Shown here piece after piece: positions 1-7,121 of a stretch of 42,637 nucleotides of DNA. Below the pieces are notes generated by a model. That model saw only the letters and a list, made by a program, of their open reading frames with translations. It made no database searches and had not been told where the DNA came from. Position numbers and translations under genes: made by a program. The stretch's first letter is position 1. Each line of letters starts with the position of its first letter. Source of the DNA: JAGTVG01 sp964389805 (GTDB lineage Bacteria > Bacteroidota > Bacteroidia > Cytophagales > Cyclobacteriaceae); contig CAYMFU010000122.1 in assembly GCA_964389805.1 (NCBI GenBank), positions 1-42,637 of the forward strand, given 5' to 3'.

Positions 1-72
1 GGGAACCTTACCAATAATAAAAAATGTTATATATGGTACGACATAAGTTTTCTATCATTAAATATTATATCC

Positions 73-879
73 ATGTTTTCGATATTACATAAACTAAAGC
101 AGGTAGTCTTTTATTTTCTCTTTATTGTAGCCACTCTAGCATGTTCATCTCATAATGATCATATGCCCAGAGATATAATTGATCTTAGCCCAACCATTAC
201 ACAAGATATGCCGGTAAGATTGATGGGTCAATTTTTCTTCAATATGCTTGGGATGGATCCAACTGTAGAATTCAAGCATTTTAAAGGTGAGCCCCCAATA
301 TATTACCTTGACTCATACATTACTTTATTTAATCATGCTGGTCCACATGTGGATGCACCTTTGCATATGATCCCAAATACTGCAGCGGTTGATGAATATG
401 ATCTCGATAATTTTTTCGGAAAAGCCAGGATATTAGATTTCAGTGATAGACCCGGAGATGATTTTGTCACGTTAGAAGAAATTATTGAATTTAATATTCA
501 GAAAGGTGATATCGTGATATTTTATTGTGGATTTAAAGTTACAAAAGGACCGGATGAAGTTCCTAATTATACAGTTCCAACAAAGGAAGCGGCGAACTAT
601 CTGGCCGATCTTCCTGTTAAATGTTACGCGACTGACGGCCTAGCTGTTGATAATATGCCCATGCTGGTTGATTTATTTGGGCAGGGTATAACCGATCTGG
701 AAGTTTTTGGTCCGGTACACTATGCATTTTTATCAAAAGGCGTACCCATAATAGAGGGATTACAAAACCTCGATGCAATAGCTAAGTATGATGAAGTAGT
801 ATTTGCCGGATTCCCGTTAAAAACATCTGGAGAGGCAGGCGATGCAGCACCTATGCGAGCTGTGGCGTTAATTTACTGA
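73..879 (+). CDS. Cyclase family protein (kynurenine formamidase-like metal-dependent hydrolase), predicted lipoprotein
   Basis: 268 aa. The N-terminus is a signal peptide ending in a relaxed lipobox with Cys24 (TLAC|SS), so the protein is probably lipid-anchored outside the cytoplasm. The cyclase-family metal motif (HxGxHxDxPxH) is visible as H88-A-G-P-H92-V-D94-A-P-L-H98. The family usually has GTH where this protein has GPH. Further family signatures are EGLQNLD near residue 232 and a PLKxxGxxGxPxR-like C-terminus. Members hydrolyse N-formylkynurenine or similar amides and lactones; the substrate here is unknown, and periplasmic anchoring argues against a simple tryptophan-catabolism role. 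The ATG at 73 is the only start that keeps the signal peptide. The 3' end overlaps the convergent methyltransferase by 12 bp. The family is clear, the reaction is not. Confidence 0.85.
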   Translation: MFSILHKLKQVVFYFLFIVATLACSSHNDHMPRDIIDLSPTITQDMPVRLMGQFFFNMLGMDPTVEFKHFKGEPPIYYLDSYITLFNHAGPHVDAPLHMIPNTAAVDEYDLDNFFGKARILDFSDRPGDDFVTLEEIIEFNIQKGDIVIFYCGFKVTKGPDEVPNYTVPTKEAANYLADLPVKCYATDGLAVDNMPMLVDLFGQGITDLEVFGPVHYAFLSKGVPIIEGLQNLDAIAKYDEVVFAGFPLKTSGEAGDAAPMRAVALIY

Positions 880-1500
880 CTTTGTCTCAGCCGGGGCTTT
901 TCTGAAAGAACAATATAAGAAATTCTGTTTGGAACCAAATGGTGTGAAATGATCTTCAGTTACGCACTCAATTTTATAAAATCCATCGGATAGTTCGTTT
1001 TGAATTAGCTCCTCTGAATATTGCCTGATTGGCAATCCACTACATTTTTTCGGACCCTTATCTGAAAACGTAGCCAGGGTTAGGAATCCTTTTACTGTTT
1101 GCCGTGCTACCTGAATATACTTTTGAATTTCTTCTGGATCTGTAAGGAAATGAAAGGTAGCCCGGTCATGCCAGAGGTCATATTTAGTATTGGGATTGAA
1201 ATTCAGTATGTCAGAGACGATCCACTTTACCTGTGAGGCCCTTGCTCCAAGCCGATACTTTGCCTTATCAAGTGCTTCACCGGAAATATCAAGAACCGAT
1301 AAATTTATAAAACCCTCATCCAGAAGATGATCCACAAGCTTGCTATCACCCCCGCCCACATCTATAAGTTGTGCTGTTTTCGGCAGTTTCAATTGATGAA
1401 TGATTTGAAGCGATGTTTCAGGTACTTCCTGTGTCCAGCTTACCTCTTCCGGTGATTTGGACCTGAAAACATTGTCCCAGTGTGTTTTTCTATCTGACAT
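868..1500 (-). CDS. Class I SAM-dependent methyltransferase
   Basis: 210 aa, soluble, no signal peptide. Motif I for S-adenosylmethionine binding is LIDVGGGDSKL at about residues 45-55. It is followed by the acidic end of strand 2 (VLDIS, about 69-73) and a motif II/III region (YDLWHDRATFHFL, about 107-119). The N-terminal WDNVF and SWTQ stretch resembles small methyltransferases of the Methyltransf_11/25 type. The acceptor substrate cannot be read from the sequence. It lies 31 bp downstream of the VOC gene on the same strand and is probably co-transcribed with it. Its last 12 bp overlap the end of the opposing cyclase gene. Confidence 0.82.
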   Translation of the reverse strand: MSDRKTHWDNVFRSKSPEEVSWTQEVPETSLQIIHQLKLPKTAQLIDVGGGDSKLVDHLLDEGFINLSVLDISGEALDKAKYRLGARASQVKWIVSDILNFNPNTKYDLWHDRATFHFLTDPEEIQKYIQVARQTVKGFLTLATFSDKGPKKCSGLPIRQYSEELIQNELSDGFYKIECVTEDHFTPFGSKQNFLYCSFRKAPAETKSVN

Positions 1501-1531
1501 AATTTTCTTAATTGAATCCTGACGGTCCTGC

Positions 1532-2011
1532 CTATAAGGAATCAGGATTTTGCTTCCAATTCTGAATTTCTACAATATTTCCTTCCGGATCTTTAGCATA
1601 GATTATTGTCAATACTCCCAGGCCTTTCATTTCTTTCTGAACGAGTTGCCCGTATTTTGTTCCTCCAAATTCAAGAAACCGGTCAAGTACTTCATCTACA
1701 TCTTCTACATGAAAGGCAATGTGGGCAAATCCGTAATTGTTTATAAGAATTTCCCTGTTTTCATCAGTGTTGTTACCATAACTAAAAATTTCAAGGGTGG
1801 GTCCATTTTCGCATCCCGGCAATCTCAGGTGGATACCTTCTATATGCACGTCCCTGATCATTGTAATACGGTCTATCCATTCACCTGACATATCCCGCTC
1901 CGGGTAAATTGGTTCACAACTAAATACATCAATATAAAACTGGGCTAATTTATCCCAGTTCCTGGCAACTATATTGGTATGTACATATTTGATTGATTTA
2001 TTCACTTCCAA
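1532..2011 (-). CDS. VOC family (glyoxalase/bleomycin-resistance fold) protein
   Basis: 159 aa covering two paired beta-alpha-beta-beta-beta modules. The four positions that usually bind metal in the vicinal-oxygen-chelate fold are His11 (YVHTN), Glu74 (TLEIFSY), His97 (FAHIAFH) and Glu148 (NIVEIQNW), so it is probably an active metalloenzyme. Substrate unknown: candidates are a glyoxalase, epimerase or dioxygenase-like role. There is no ATG near the 5' end: the reading frame is closed by TAG eight codons before the TTG at 2009-2011, so translation probably starts at that TTG or at the GTG two codons later. It is likely the first gene of a two-gene operon with the methyltransferase 31 bp downstream. 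Confidence 0.82.
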   Translation of the reverse strand: MEVNKSIKYVHTNIVARNWDKLAQFYIDVFSCEPIYPERDMSGEWIDRITMIRDVHIEGIHLRLPGCENGPTLEIFSYGNNTDENREILINNYGFAHIAFHVEDVDEVLDRFLEFGGTKYGQLVQKEMKGLGVLTIIYAKDPEGNIVEIQNWKQNPDSL

Positions 2012-2086
2012 AAAATTTTGAGTAAAACCTGACTATAGGTGCAATTTACAAATCAGACTTGATAAGCATAAAAAAGCTGTCATTTA

Positions 2087-2118
2087 TTTGGAAATTAAAA
2101 ATAAAGATTCTAAATTTA
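2087..2118 (+). promoter_or_regulatory. Candidate Bacteroidota-type promoter for the membrane-protein/winged-helix operon
   Basis: TTTG at 2087-2090 is followed after 20 bp by TAAATTTA at 2111-2118, matching seven of eight positions of the TAnnTTTG -7 element. Spacing is close to the family norm. It would leave a leader of about 65 bases before the ATG at 2193. Motif match only. Confidence 0.35.
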
Positions 2119-2192
2119 AATACTATAAAAAATATGAAGTATACAAAACATATACTACAAACATTAGTTAACACATTTAAATCACAACAACA

Positions 2193-3005
2193 ATGGTACG
2201 TCATAGAAAATTAAAACCCGACCGATCGATCTTTGGTCCGATCCAACCTGTTATTGTCTTAATAATATTTGGATTGACGCTTATGATCTGGGATATAACA
2301 GTCGCCCTGAGCGTACTTGTAGCAGTATACCTTTTGTATTTGGTATTTACGATGTACGCTTTCTTCCTGGTGAAGAATTATTATTATCTTGCAGCTGCAT
2401 TTTTCCAAATCATGGCGGCTGTGTTTTTTACCTTCAATGAAATCGGCCCGGTACCCATCAGCCAAGATATGATCAAGGGGATTACTATCCTTTTATTTAC
2501 CAGTGGTGTGGTTGCCGGATATACATTAATTACAAAAAAACTAAAATGGTGGGGACGTGAAATCTTTGAATTGGCCGCACAGGATGTGGAAATTGATCCA
2601 GAAACCTTTACTGAACGTCCGAAACCTTCTGGTAAAATCGTGTACAGACGGGAGGACCTGTTTGGATTCGCCCGTTATTATCAGAAAAACCTATTGGGAT
2701 TATGCAAAAGAGAAAATGGCACAATGATCTTTATTCCTGTAAAAATGAGCGACTGGGCGAATGCATTATACAATCCGTCCTATAATTATAAAGATCATTC
2801 TTATGTTGCCATAGGTTTTGATGGAAGTGTATCCACATATATCTCGAAAAAAGATTATCTCGATTACAAAGAGGATCTGGCTTTCGATCAATTGACAGCT
2901 TCATTGAGCAATCTGCATCTTGATTTCTTTGAATGGTATCAGGCAGGCAAGGAAGTACGTATCAAGGATAGGATTAAGGAAGTAGAAGGTAATATTTTCA
3001 CCTGA
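2193..3005 (+). CDS. Conserved-looking membrane protein of unknown function, four N-terminal TM helices and a soluble C-terminal domain
   Basis: 270 aa. Four hydrophobic helices lie at about residues 17-35, 37-58, 62-80 and 92-112. After a basic, Trp-containing boundary (KKLKWWGRE) comes a cytoplasmic domain of about 150 residues. This begins with a Pro-rich linker (ERPKPSGK) and contains KIVYRREDLFGFARYY, aromatic patches and an amphipathic tail. No catalytic motif or known domain is recognised. The stop codon is 5 bp before the winged-helix gene, so the two are almost certainly translationally coupled. A membrane protein paired with a DNA-binding protein suggests a sensor/regulator couple, but that is inference from context only. 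Confidence 0.75.
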   Translation: MVRHRKLKPDRSIFGPIQPVIVLIIFGLTLMIWDITVALSVLVAVYLLYLVFTMYAFFLVKNYYYLAAAFFQIMAAVFFTFNEIGPVPISQDMIKGITILLFTSGVVAGYTLITKKLKWWGREIFELAAQDVEIDPETFTERPKPSGKIVYRREDLFGFARYYQKNLLGLCKRENGTMIFIPVKMSDWANALYNPSYNYKDHSYVAIGFDGSVSTYISKKDYLDYKEDLAFDQLTASLSNLHLDFFEWYQAGKEVRIKDRIKEVEGNIFT

Positions 3006-3010
3006 TCATC

Positions 3011-3610
3011 ATGGATTTTATCGAAGCCCGTAAACTCAGTAATTATTTATCGAAGGAGTATGCAGAGCGCATTTTCAGACTCCTGATGACATACCAGGAT
3101 ATTTCTGCTTCTGAAGCAGCTTCACGATTGAATCTGCATGTTCAGACCGCCCAGGAATTTCTTGAAACCATGACTTCCTATGAAATTCTTGCCAAGCAGG
3201 AAGTGTCAGAAAGTAAGCGTCCCTATTTCAGGTATAAACTGGCCAAACGAAAAATTTCTCTGGAGATTGATCTTGATAAAGTACTTGCAGTCAAAGTAAA
3301 AGACAATGACGCTGTATATACCATCAGGGAAACAAAGAATTCCGGGGCAAAATTCACAGTTGCCAGAAGCGGAAAGCTCTTCAGCAGCGTATCTATTTGG
3401 AAAGGGGATGGCCGTGGTGGTAAAGAAAGAAAGCTCAATCTCACCGAGGCGCAGGGTTTGTTCTTATTTAATCTTCCCTTTCCCGATGCTTTGCCTTTAT
3501 CAGTTGATGAGATAATAACAAAGTCAGAGGTAGATATTTCTCAAAAACCTGAAATACTGGATATAGTTAAAGAATTGATCGAATTATCTGTCATTGAAAA
3601 GATCATATAA
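3011..3610 (+). CDS. Winged-helix DNA-binding-like protein, probable regulator partnered with the upstream membrane protein
   Basis: 199 aa, soluble. Residues about 15-65 form a plausible winged helix-turn-helix: AERIFRLLMTYQDISASEAASRLN corresponds to helices 1-2, LHVQTAQEFLETMTSY to the recognition helix, and the YFRYKL strand to the wing. This is the arrangement of ArsR/MarR-like folds. The C-terminal 110 residues (beta strands, a Gly-Lys-rich loop near 125-135, then helices) match no family I recognise and may be a ligand or dimer domain. The gene starts 5 bp after the membrane protein stop. No ligand residues or cysteine metal sites are visible. Confidence 0.65.
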   Translation: MDFIEARKLSNYLSKEYAERIFRLLMTYQDISASEAASRLNLHVQTAQEFLETMTSYEILAKQEVSESKRPYFRYKLAKRKISLEIDLDKVLAVKVKDNDAVYTIRETKNSGAKFTVARSGKLFSSVSIWKGDGRGGKERKLNLTEAQGLFLFNLPFPDALPLSVDEIITKSEVDISQKPEILDIVKELIELSVIEKII

Positions 3611-3655
3611 ACTGTCATTTTGAACCAGATAAAAAAACTAATGGAATTTCCCGTT

Positions 3656-3674
3656 AAAAAGGTCCGGGACCTTT
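3656..3674. repeat. Perfect inverted repeat (hairpin), terminator-like
   Basis: AAAGGTCC at 3658-3665 and GGACCTTT at 3667-3674 are exact reverse complements around one base, giving a 6-bp stem with a CCGGG loop. It lies 48 bp after the winged-helix stop. There is no T-tract on the plus strand; the T-run would only exist on the minus strand. It may be a weak terminator or RNA-stabilising hairpin for the upstream operon. Confidence 0.35.
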
Positions 3675-3749
3675 GGATGATCAAATTTAGCTGGAACAGT
3701 GTTTTTAATTTATTTCAAACCAAGATGTGTAATTAAAAAGCCACAAAAA

Positions 3750-4037
3750 ATGAAAAAGGATATCAATATCGGTGGTATAATCTTTCACATTGAAGAGGGT
3801 GGCTATGATAAATTGAGAGAATATCTGGAAACCATACAAAGAATTGCAGCCTCCTATAATGATCGATCCAGGATAATGGCTGTTATAGAAAACAGAATAG
3901 CTGAAACATTTCTTAACAATCTCAAAGATGGGCTCCAGGTTGTCACGGTAGAAGATGTGGAGGATTTAATAGCAACAAAGGATGGATTCAGTCCATTTAA
4001 TAAAATAATAAGGACGAATTACATTTATCTCTTTTAA
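3750..4037 (+). CDS. Stand-alone PspC-protein N-terminal domain (truncated PspC-like protein)
   Basis: 95 aa from the ATG at 3750; an in-frame ATG at 3699 exists, but the family sequence begins at MKKDINIGG. The pattern MKK-(x)-INIGGIIFHIEEGGYDKL, then IENRIAETFLNNL and VVTVEDVEDLIA, is the cytoplasmic N-terminal module that precedes the PspC membrane domain in many Bacteroidota envelope-stress proteins. After GFSPFN the similarity stops and the chain ends within 12 residues (IIRTNYIYLF). The PspC domain, its TM helices and the C-terminal toast_rack-like region are therefore missing. It is either a decayed pspC gene or a free regulatory domain. A gap of 139 bp separates it from the winged-helix gene. 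Confidence 0.6.
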   Translation: MKKDINIGGIIFHIEEGGYDKLREYLETIQRIAASYNDRSRIMAVIENRIAETFLNNLKDGLQVVTVEDVEDLIATKDGFSPFNKIIRTNYIYLF

Positions 4038-4088
4038 TCGATGAAGGCCTCATGAAGACCTCGTGAATGCATCGGTCGGCGGGGAGAG

Positions 4089-4190
4089 CTATCTCAGAAA
4101 TAAGATAACTATTCCCGTGATGAGTATGATCAGAACAAAGGTAAGTACAAAAATAGTAGTCCATTTTTGTTTTCTATAGACCAAGTCCAT
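4089..4190 (-). CDS. Possible small single-pass membrane protein (33 aa)
   Basis: From the ATG at 4188-4190 the frame gives a short basic head (MDLVYRKQKW), then about 19 hydrophobic residues (TIFVLTFVLIILITGIVIL) and a final Arg before TAG. The frame stays open about 15 codons upstream with polar, acidic residues but has no other ATG there. It follows the S9 peptidase gene on the same strand. The textbook K/R-then-helix layout is suggestive; nothing else supports it. Confidence 0.28.
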   Translation of the reverse strand: MDLVYRKQKWTTIFVLTFVLIILITGIVILFLR

Positions 4191-4304
4191 GTCGGTTAAC
4201 TCATTGGATTCCCGGTCATTAATAGCAGTCCTTAAAGCTGAAGATTATAGCTGAATTTGGATTTTTTTTATTTGTAAGAATTAAGCCGTTGATATTTTAT
4301 GGAT

Positions 4305-6365
4305 CTAAGGTTGAGGTTTGATGTCCAGATCCGTATCCCCTAACTTTTCCAACTGGTAGTTGACATCCATTGGAGGTAACTCTTTTGGATCGCCTTCACC
4401 TTTTAAATAATGGTCGAACCAACGCATCGTTCTCAGGCTGAAATCAAGCTGAGACTGGGTGTTTTTATTACCATGTCCTTCACCGGGATACCAGACAAGT
4501 CGTACAGGCGCATTGCCATGCAGTTTCAATTGCCGGTAAAGTTCCAATGATTGGGATGGATGTACCCTGGTATCTTCCTTGCCATGCAGGATCAAGGTTG
4601 GTGTTTTATTATCTGAAGAATATTTAACAGGGCTCCTGTCATAATATAATTCCGGATTTTCATTGGGCCAGATGGTCCAGTGTACCTGATATATCTCATA
4701 CGGGATATCCGTGAGATTTACTTTTGATAATTGGTTGGTGACCCCAACAAAGGGTATAGCGGCAGCAAAATAATCAGAATACTTAGTAGCACCCAGGGCT
4801 GAAAAATATCCGCCATATGAACCTCCACCTATGCCCACTTTATTTTTATAGATGTACCCTTTCTCTGCAAGGAATTCTATGCCATCGATCACATCCAGGA
4901 ACTCTTCATCTCCTAAGTCCATATGGTCCATTTTAGAATAGGCAACCCCACGGCCTGAACTAGCCCTGTAATTTGGCATGAAAACAAAATATCCTTCAGC
5001 AGCGGCGATATTTCCCCACCTGGAATAACTAGTTGTCCACCCGTTTTTAATACAGGATTCCGGCCCACCGTGAATGACACAGATCATAGGATACTTTTGT
5101 TGACGGTCATAATCAACCGGGTATTGAAGAACCCCCTCTATAATCAAACCATCTCTGGCAGTATAGCTTATTTTTTCCTGCCTGGCCAGATCGAATTCCG
5201 ATAACCAGGGATTTGAGATTGTTTCCCGGTAAAATTTCTTTTTCTTTACATCAAACCGGTAGAGCTCATCTGGATGCTGGCTTGTATTCGCTACCATGCA
5301 AATGTTTTTACCAATCATTACAAACTTGTTAAAAACAATACCCTCTTGTCCGGTAAGTACCTTTCTGGAATTCTCTCCCAGTTTAATTTGGCTTAACGTA
5401 ACATCTACACTTTCATCTGCACAGAATATCATGGTTTTGTTATCTATCCATGCGACATCGGTAACCGATCCTTCAAATCCAATAGAATAGTTATGGATTT
5501 TATCCCATGATTTATTATACGGAACCTGTACGGAAAACAGGCTTCCCGATACCGGATCTGAGGAATCTATGCCGGCTACAAATGCCAGATGCTTACTGTC
5601 CGGGCTCCAGGCCATATTTGATAATTTCCCCGGTATATCAACAAGAAGTGATTGCTGGTTTTCATTTATTTCAATTAAATATATCTTCTTGAACATATAT
5701 TTATGATCGACTAAGTTTAGAGGGGCTATCTGAGCAGCTATTTTGTCGCCATCTGGTGACCATGAAAAATCGAAAACAGTGCCTTCTTCGTTTAGCTGCG
5801 TTATATTTTCTCCAGAAAGCAGGAACAGATTGATATCAGGTATATTTTCTTCATAAACTTCCGCATCAAATCCCATTTTCTTTAGTTCTGCCTGGTCAAT
5901 CGATTTCTCAACAGACGTGAATGCCAATCCCAGTCCTTTCGGATTCCAGGCATATTGTTTGATTCCCTCTGGAATGTCTGTAACCTGCTCAGGTTTCTTC
6001 GAATCGATTGGAATGGAAAATACCTGAGACTTTGGGTTATCGTTGAATTTTGCCAGACAGGATATGGCCCGGGAGTCAGGCCGCCACTGTATAGATGAGA
6101 AATTCAGTTTTCCTGTAAGAACGGGTATGATCTCATCTGATTCAGTATTCTTGATAAATAATTCTTTATAATTACTGCCTTTGCCCTCTTCAACAGATCT
6201 GCGGGTAATAATGGTGAAAGCTATAAACTCACCATCCGGTGACATGGAAGTTTCACCTACGGTTTTTAACTTCAAATAATCATATATCGTGAAAGATCTC
6301 TTTTCCTGGGTGTATGCAATTGCACCGAAAATGATGCATAATATCAAAAAAAATACTCTCTTCAT
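4305..6365 (-). CDS. Secreted S9 family serine peptidase (prolyl oligopeptidase / acylaminoacyl-peptidase type)
   Basis: 686 aa. A Sec signal peptide (MKRVFFLILCIIFGAIA, cleavage near AYTQ) exports it to the periplasm. Residues about 25-400 form a TolB/WD40-like beta-propeller with repeated SPDGxxIAF-type blades. The C-terminal alpha/beta-hydrolase domain holds the catalytic triad: Ser516 in GGGSYGG, Asp598 in GKEDTRV and His631 in GEGHGN. The oxyanion-hole HGGP motif is also present. The family cleaves short peptides, releasing dipeptides or acyl-amino acids after the propeller filters substrate size. Length and domain order are normal for a full enzyme. It appears to be monocistronic, with 267 bp downstream before the convergent PspC-like gene. 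Confidence 0.92.
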   Translation of the reverse strand: MKRVFFLILCIIFGAIAYTQEKRSFTIYDYLKLKTVGETSMSPDGEFIAFTIITRRSVEEGKGSNYKELFIKNTESDEIIPVLTGKLNFSSIQWRPDSRAISCLAKFNDNPKSQVFSIPIDSKKPEQVTDIPEGIKQYAWNPKGLGLAFTSVEKSIDQAELKKMGFDAEVYEENIPDINLFLLSGENITQLNEEGTVFDFSWSPDGDKIAAQIAPLNLVDHKYMFKKIYLIEINENQQSLLVDIPGKLSNMAWSPDSKHLAFVAGIDSSDPVSGSLFSVQVPYNKSWDKIHNYSIGFEGSVTDVAWIDNKTMIFCADESVDVTLSQIKLGENSRKVLTGQEGIVFNKFVMIGKNICMVANTSQHPDELYRFDVKKKKFYRETISNPWLSEFDLARQEKISYTARDGLIIEGVLQYPVDYDRQQKYPMICVIHGGPESCIKNGWTTSYSRWGNIAAAEGYFVFMPNYRASSGRGVAYSKMDHMDLGDEEFLDVIDGIEFLAEKGYIYKNKVGIGGGSYGGYFSALGATKYSDYFAAAIPFVGVTNQLSKVNLTDIPYEIYQVHWTIWPNENPELYYDRSPVKYSSDNKTPTLILHGKEDTRVHPSQSLELYRQLKLHGNAPVRLVWYPGEGHGNKNTQSQLDFSLRTMRWFDHYLKGEGDPKELPPMDVNYQLEKLGDTDLDIKPQP

Positions 6366-6477
6366 TTTACCTGGGGCTTATATAAAAAATATTAAAAAAT
6401 GATGTAGACAATGATACTGAATTTTAAGCATAAAGTAAATGATAATCTATCGGGCGACATGTTTTTGATGTATCAAA

Positions 6478-6521
6478 TGTGCCTGATATATGTAACGATT
6501 GTGCCTGATATATGGAATGAT
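6478..6521. repeat. Imperfect tandem direct repeat, two 22-bp units
   Basis: TGTGCCTGATATATG occurs at 6478-6492 and again at 6500-6514. With the next seven bases (TAACGAT, GAATGAT) it forms two adjacent 22-bp units that differ at two positions. A period of two helical turns fits a protein-binding site, upstream of the minus-strand S9 gene and downstream of ytxH. Confidence 0.6.
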
Positions 6522-6540
6522 GGGCGGGCTTATATGCAAA

Positions 6541-6580
6541 AATCCCGGAACCAGTCGGTCAGGGACATGATTACGGGATT
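6541..6580 (-). terminator. Probable intrinsic terminator of ytxH
   Basis: Read on the minus strand, AATCCCG is followed after 26 bases by CGGGATTTTT, a 7-bp G/C-centred stem with a T-run. It sits 95 bp past the end of the YtxH gene. The loop is long for an intrinsic terminator, which lowers confidence. Confidence 0.4.
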
Positions 6581-6593
6581 CTAAATAATCTTA

Positions 6594-6621
6594 TAGCGAT
6601 AAGTTCTGAAGATTATCGCTA
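6594..6621. repeat. Perfect 9-bp inverted repeat with 10-nt loop
   Basis: TAGCGATAA (6594-6602) and TTATCGCTA (6613-6621) are exact reverse complements. The hairpin lies between the ytxH stop and the terminator-like hairpin. With the tandem repeat and that terminator it accounts for much of the 308-bp gene-free stretch 6366-6674, in which I see no coding sequence. Confidence 0.5.
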
Positions 6622-6674
6622 AAGTGTATTAAGTGAAACTTAATCGTATATTAAACTGTCTATTCTAATACTTG

Positions 6675-6941
6675 TTAATTGTGTGATAAGGTTTTGTTTA
6701 ACTTTTCAACCTGCACTTTTCCTTTTTCAAGGACCTCATCCAGTTTGTCATTGATCTCATTCTTTACTTCACCGAATTTTTTTAATGCGGAATCACTGAT
6801 GTCTTCAGCAAATCTCTGGGCATCTTTCCTGAGTCTTTTACGTGTTCTTTCTCCACTGTCTGGTGCTGTCAATATTCCAACAGCTGCACCGGTAATCGCT
6901 CCTATCGCGAATCCAGCTAATACTTTCAATGATGTATTCAT
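6675..6941 (-). CDS. YtxH domain-containing small membrane-associated protein
   Basis: 88 aa. A glycine-rich hydrophobic N-terminal segment (residues about 6-28, LAGFAIGAITGAAVGILTAP) with the typical LxAPxSGxxTR box (APDSGERTRKRL) defines the YtxH family. The rest is a charged amphipathic helix with coiled-coil character (residues about 40-85). YtxH proteins are small general-stress or envelope proteins with no defined enzymatic role. The gene is divergent from the XRE regulator across a 180-bp spacer with repeated TTTACAAA motifs, so it may be a target of that regulator; this is inferred from position. Confidence 0.85.
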   Translation of the reverse strand: MNTSLKVLAGFAIGAITGAAVGILTAPDSGERTRKRLRKDAQRFAEDISDSALKKFGEVKNEINDKLDEVLEKGKVQVEKLNKTLSHN

Positions 6942-6971
6942 AACTAATCGGGGTTTAAGGTGTTAAAAATA

Positions 6972-7071
6972 TTTACAAAATTGACAAAATTATTTACAAA
7001 TCGTAGTTTATTATACGGTATTATGATCAAAATGGATACAATTACGTAAAATAAAATAACGATTTTGTAAA
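6972..7071. promoter_or_regulatory. Repeated TTTACAAA half-sites in the ytxH/xre divergent spacer (candidate operators)
   Basis: TTTACAAA is found at 6972-6979 and at 6993-7000, 21 bp apart, with a TTGACAAA variant between them at 6981-6988. The second copy reads TTTACAAATCGT. A near-exact reverse complement (ACGATTTTGTAAA) occurs at 7059-7071, just before the XRE gene. Repeats with helical spacing and an inverted partner suggest operators shared by both promoters. The binding protein, probably the XRE regulator, is a guess. Confidence 0.4.
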
Positions 7072-7121
7072 ATTTATTTATAATTTCGTTATATCGTTAG
7101 CAGGAATTAATATATTGAAGG

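Noticed and set aside
1550..1888. 112-codon plus-strand ORF opposite the VOC gene
   Set aside because: Exact antisense of a clear VOC protein and without any domain of its own.
2141..2221. 26-codon ORF overlapping the start of the membrane protein gene
   Set aside because: Low-complexity Lys/Gln-rich sequence in an AT-rich leader; overlaps a convincing start codon.
4038..4075. Short tandem TGAAGGCCTCA / TGAAGACCTCG
   Set aside because: Only two 11-bp units with a mismatch, directly after a stop codon; too weak to call a repeat element.
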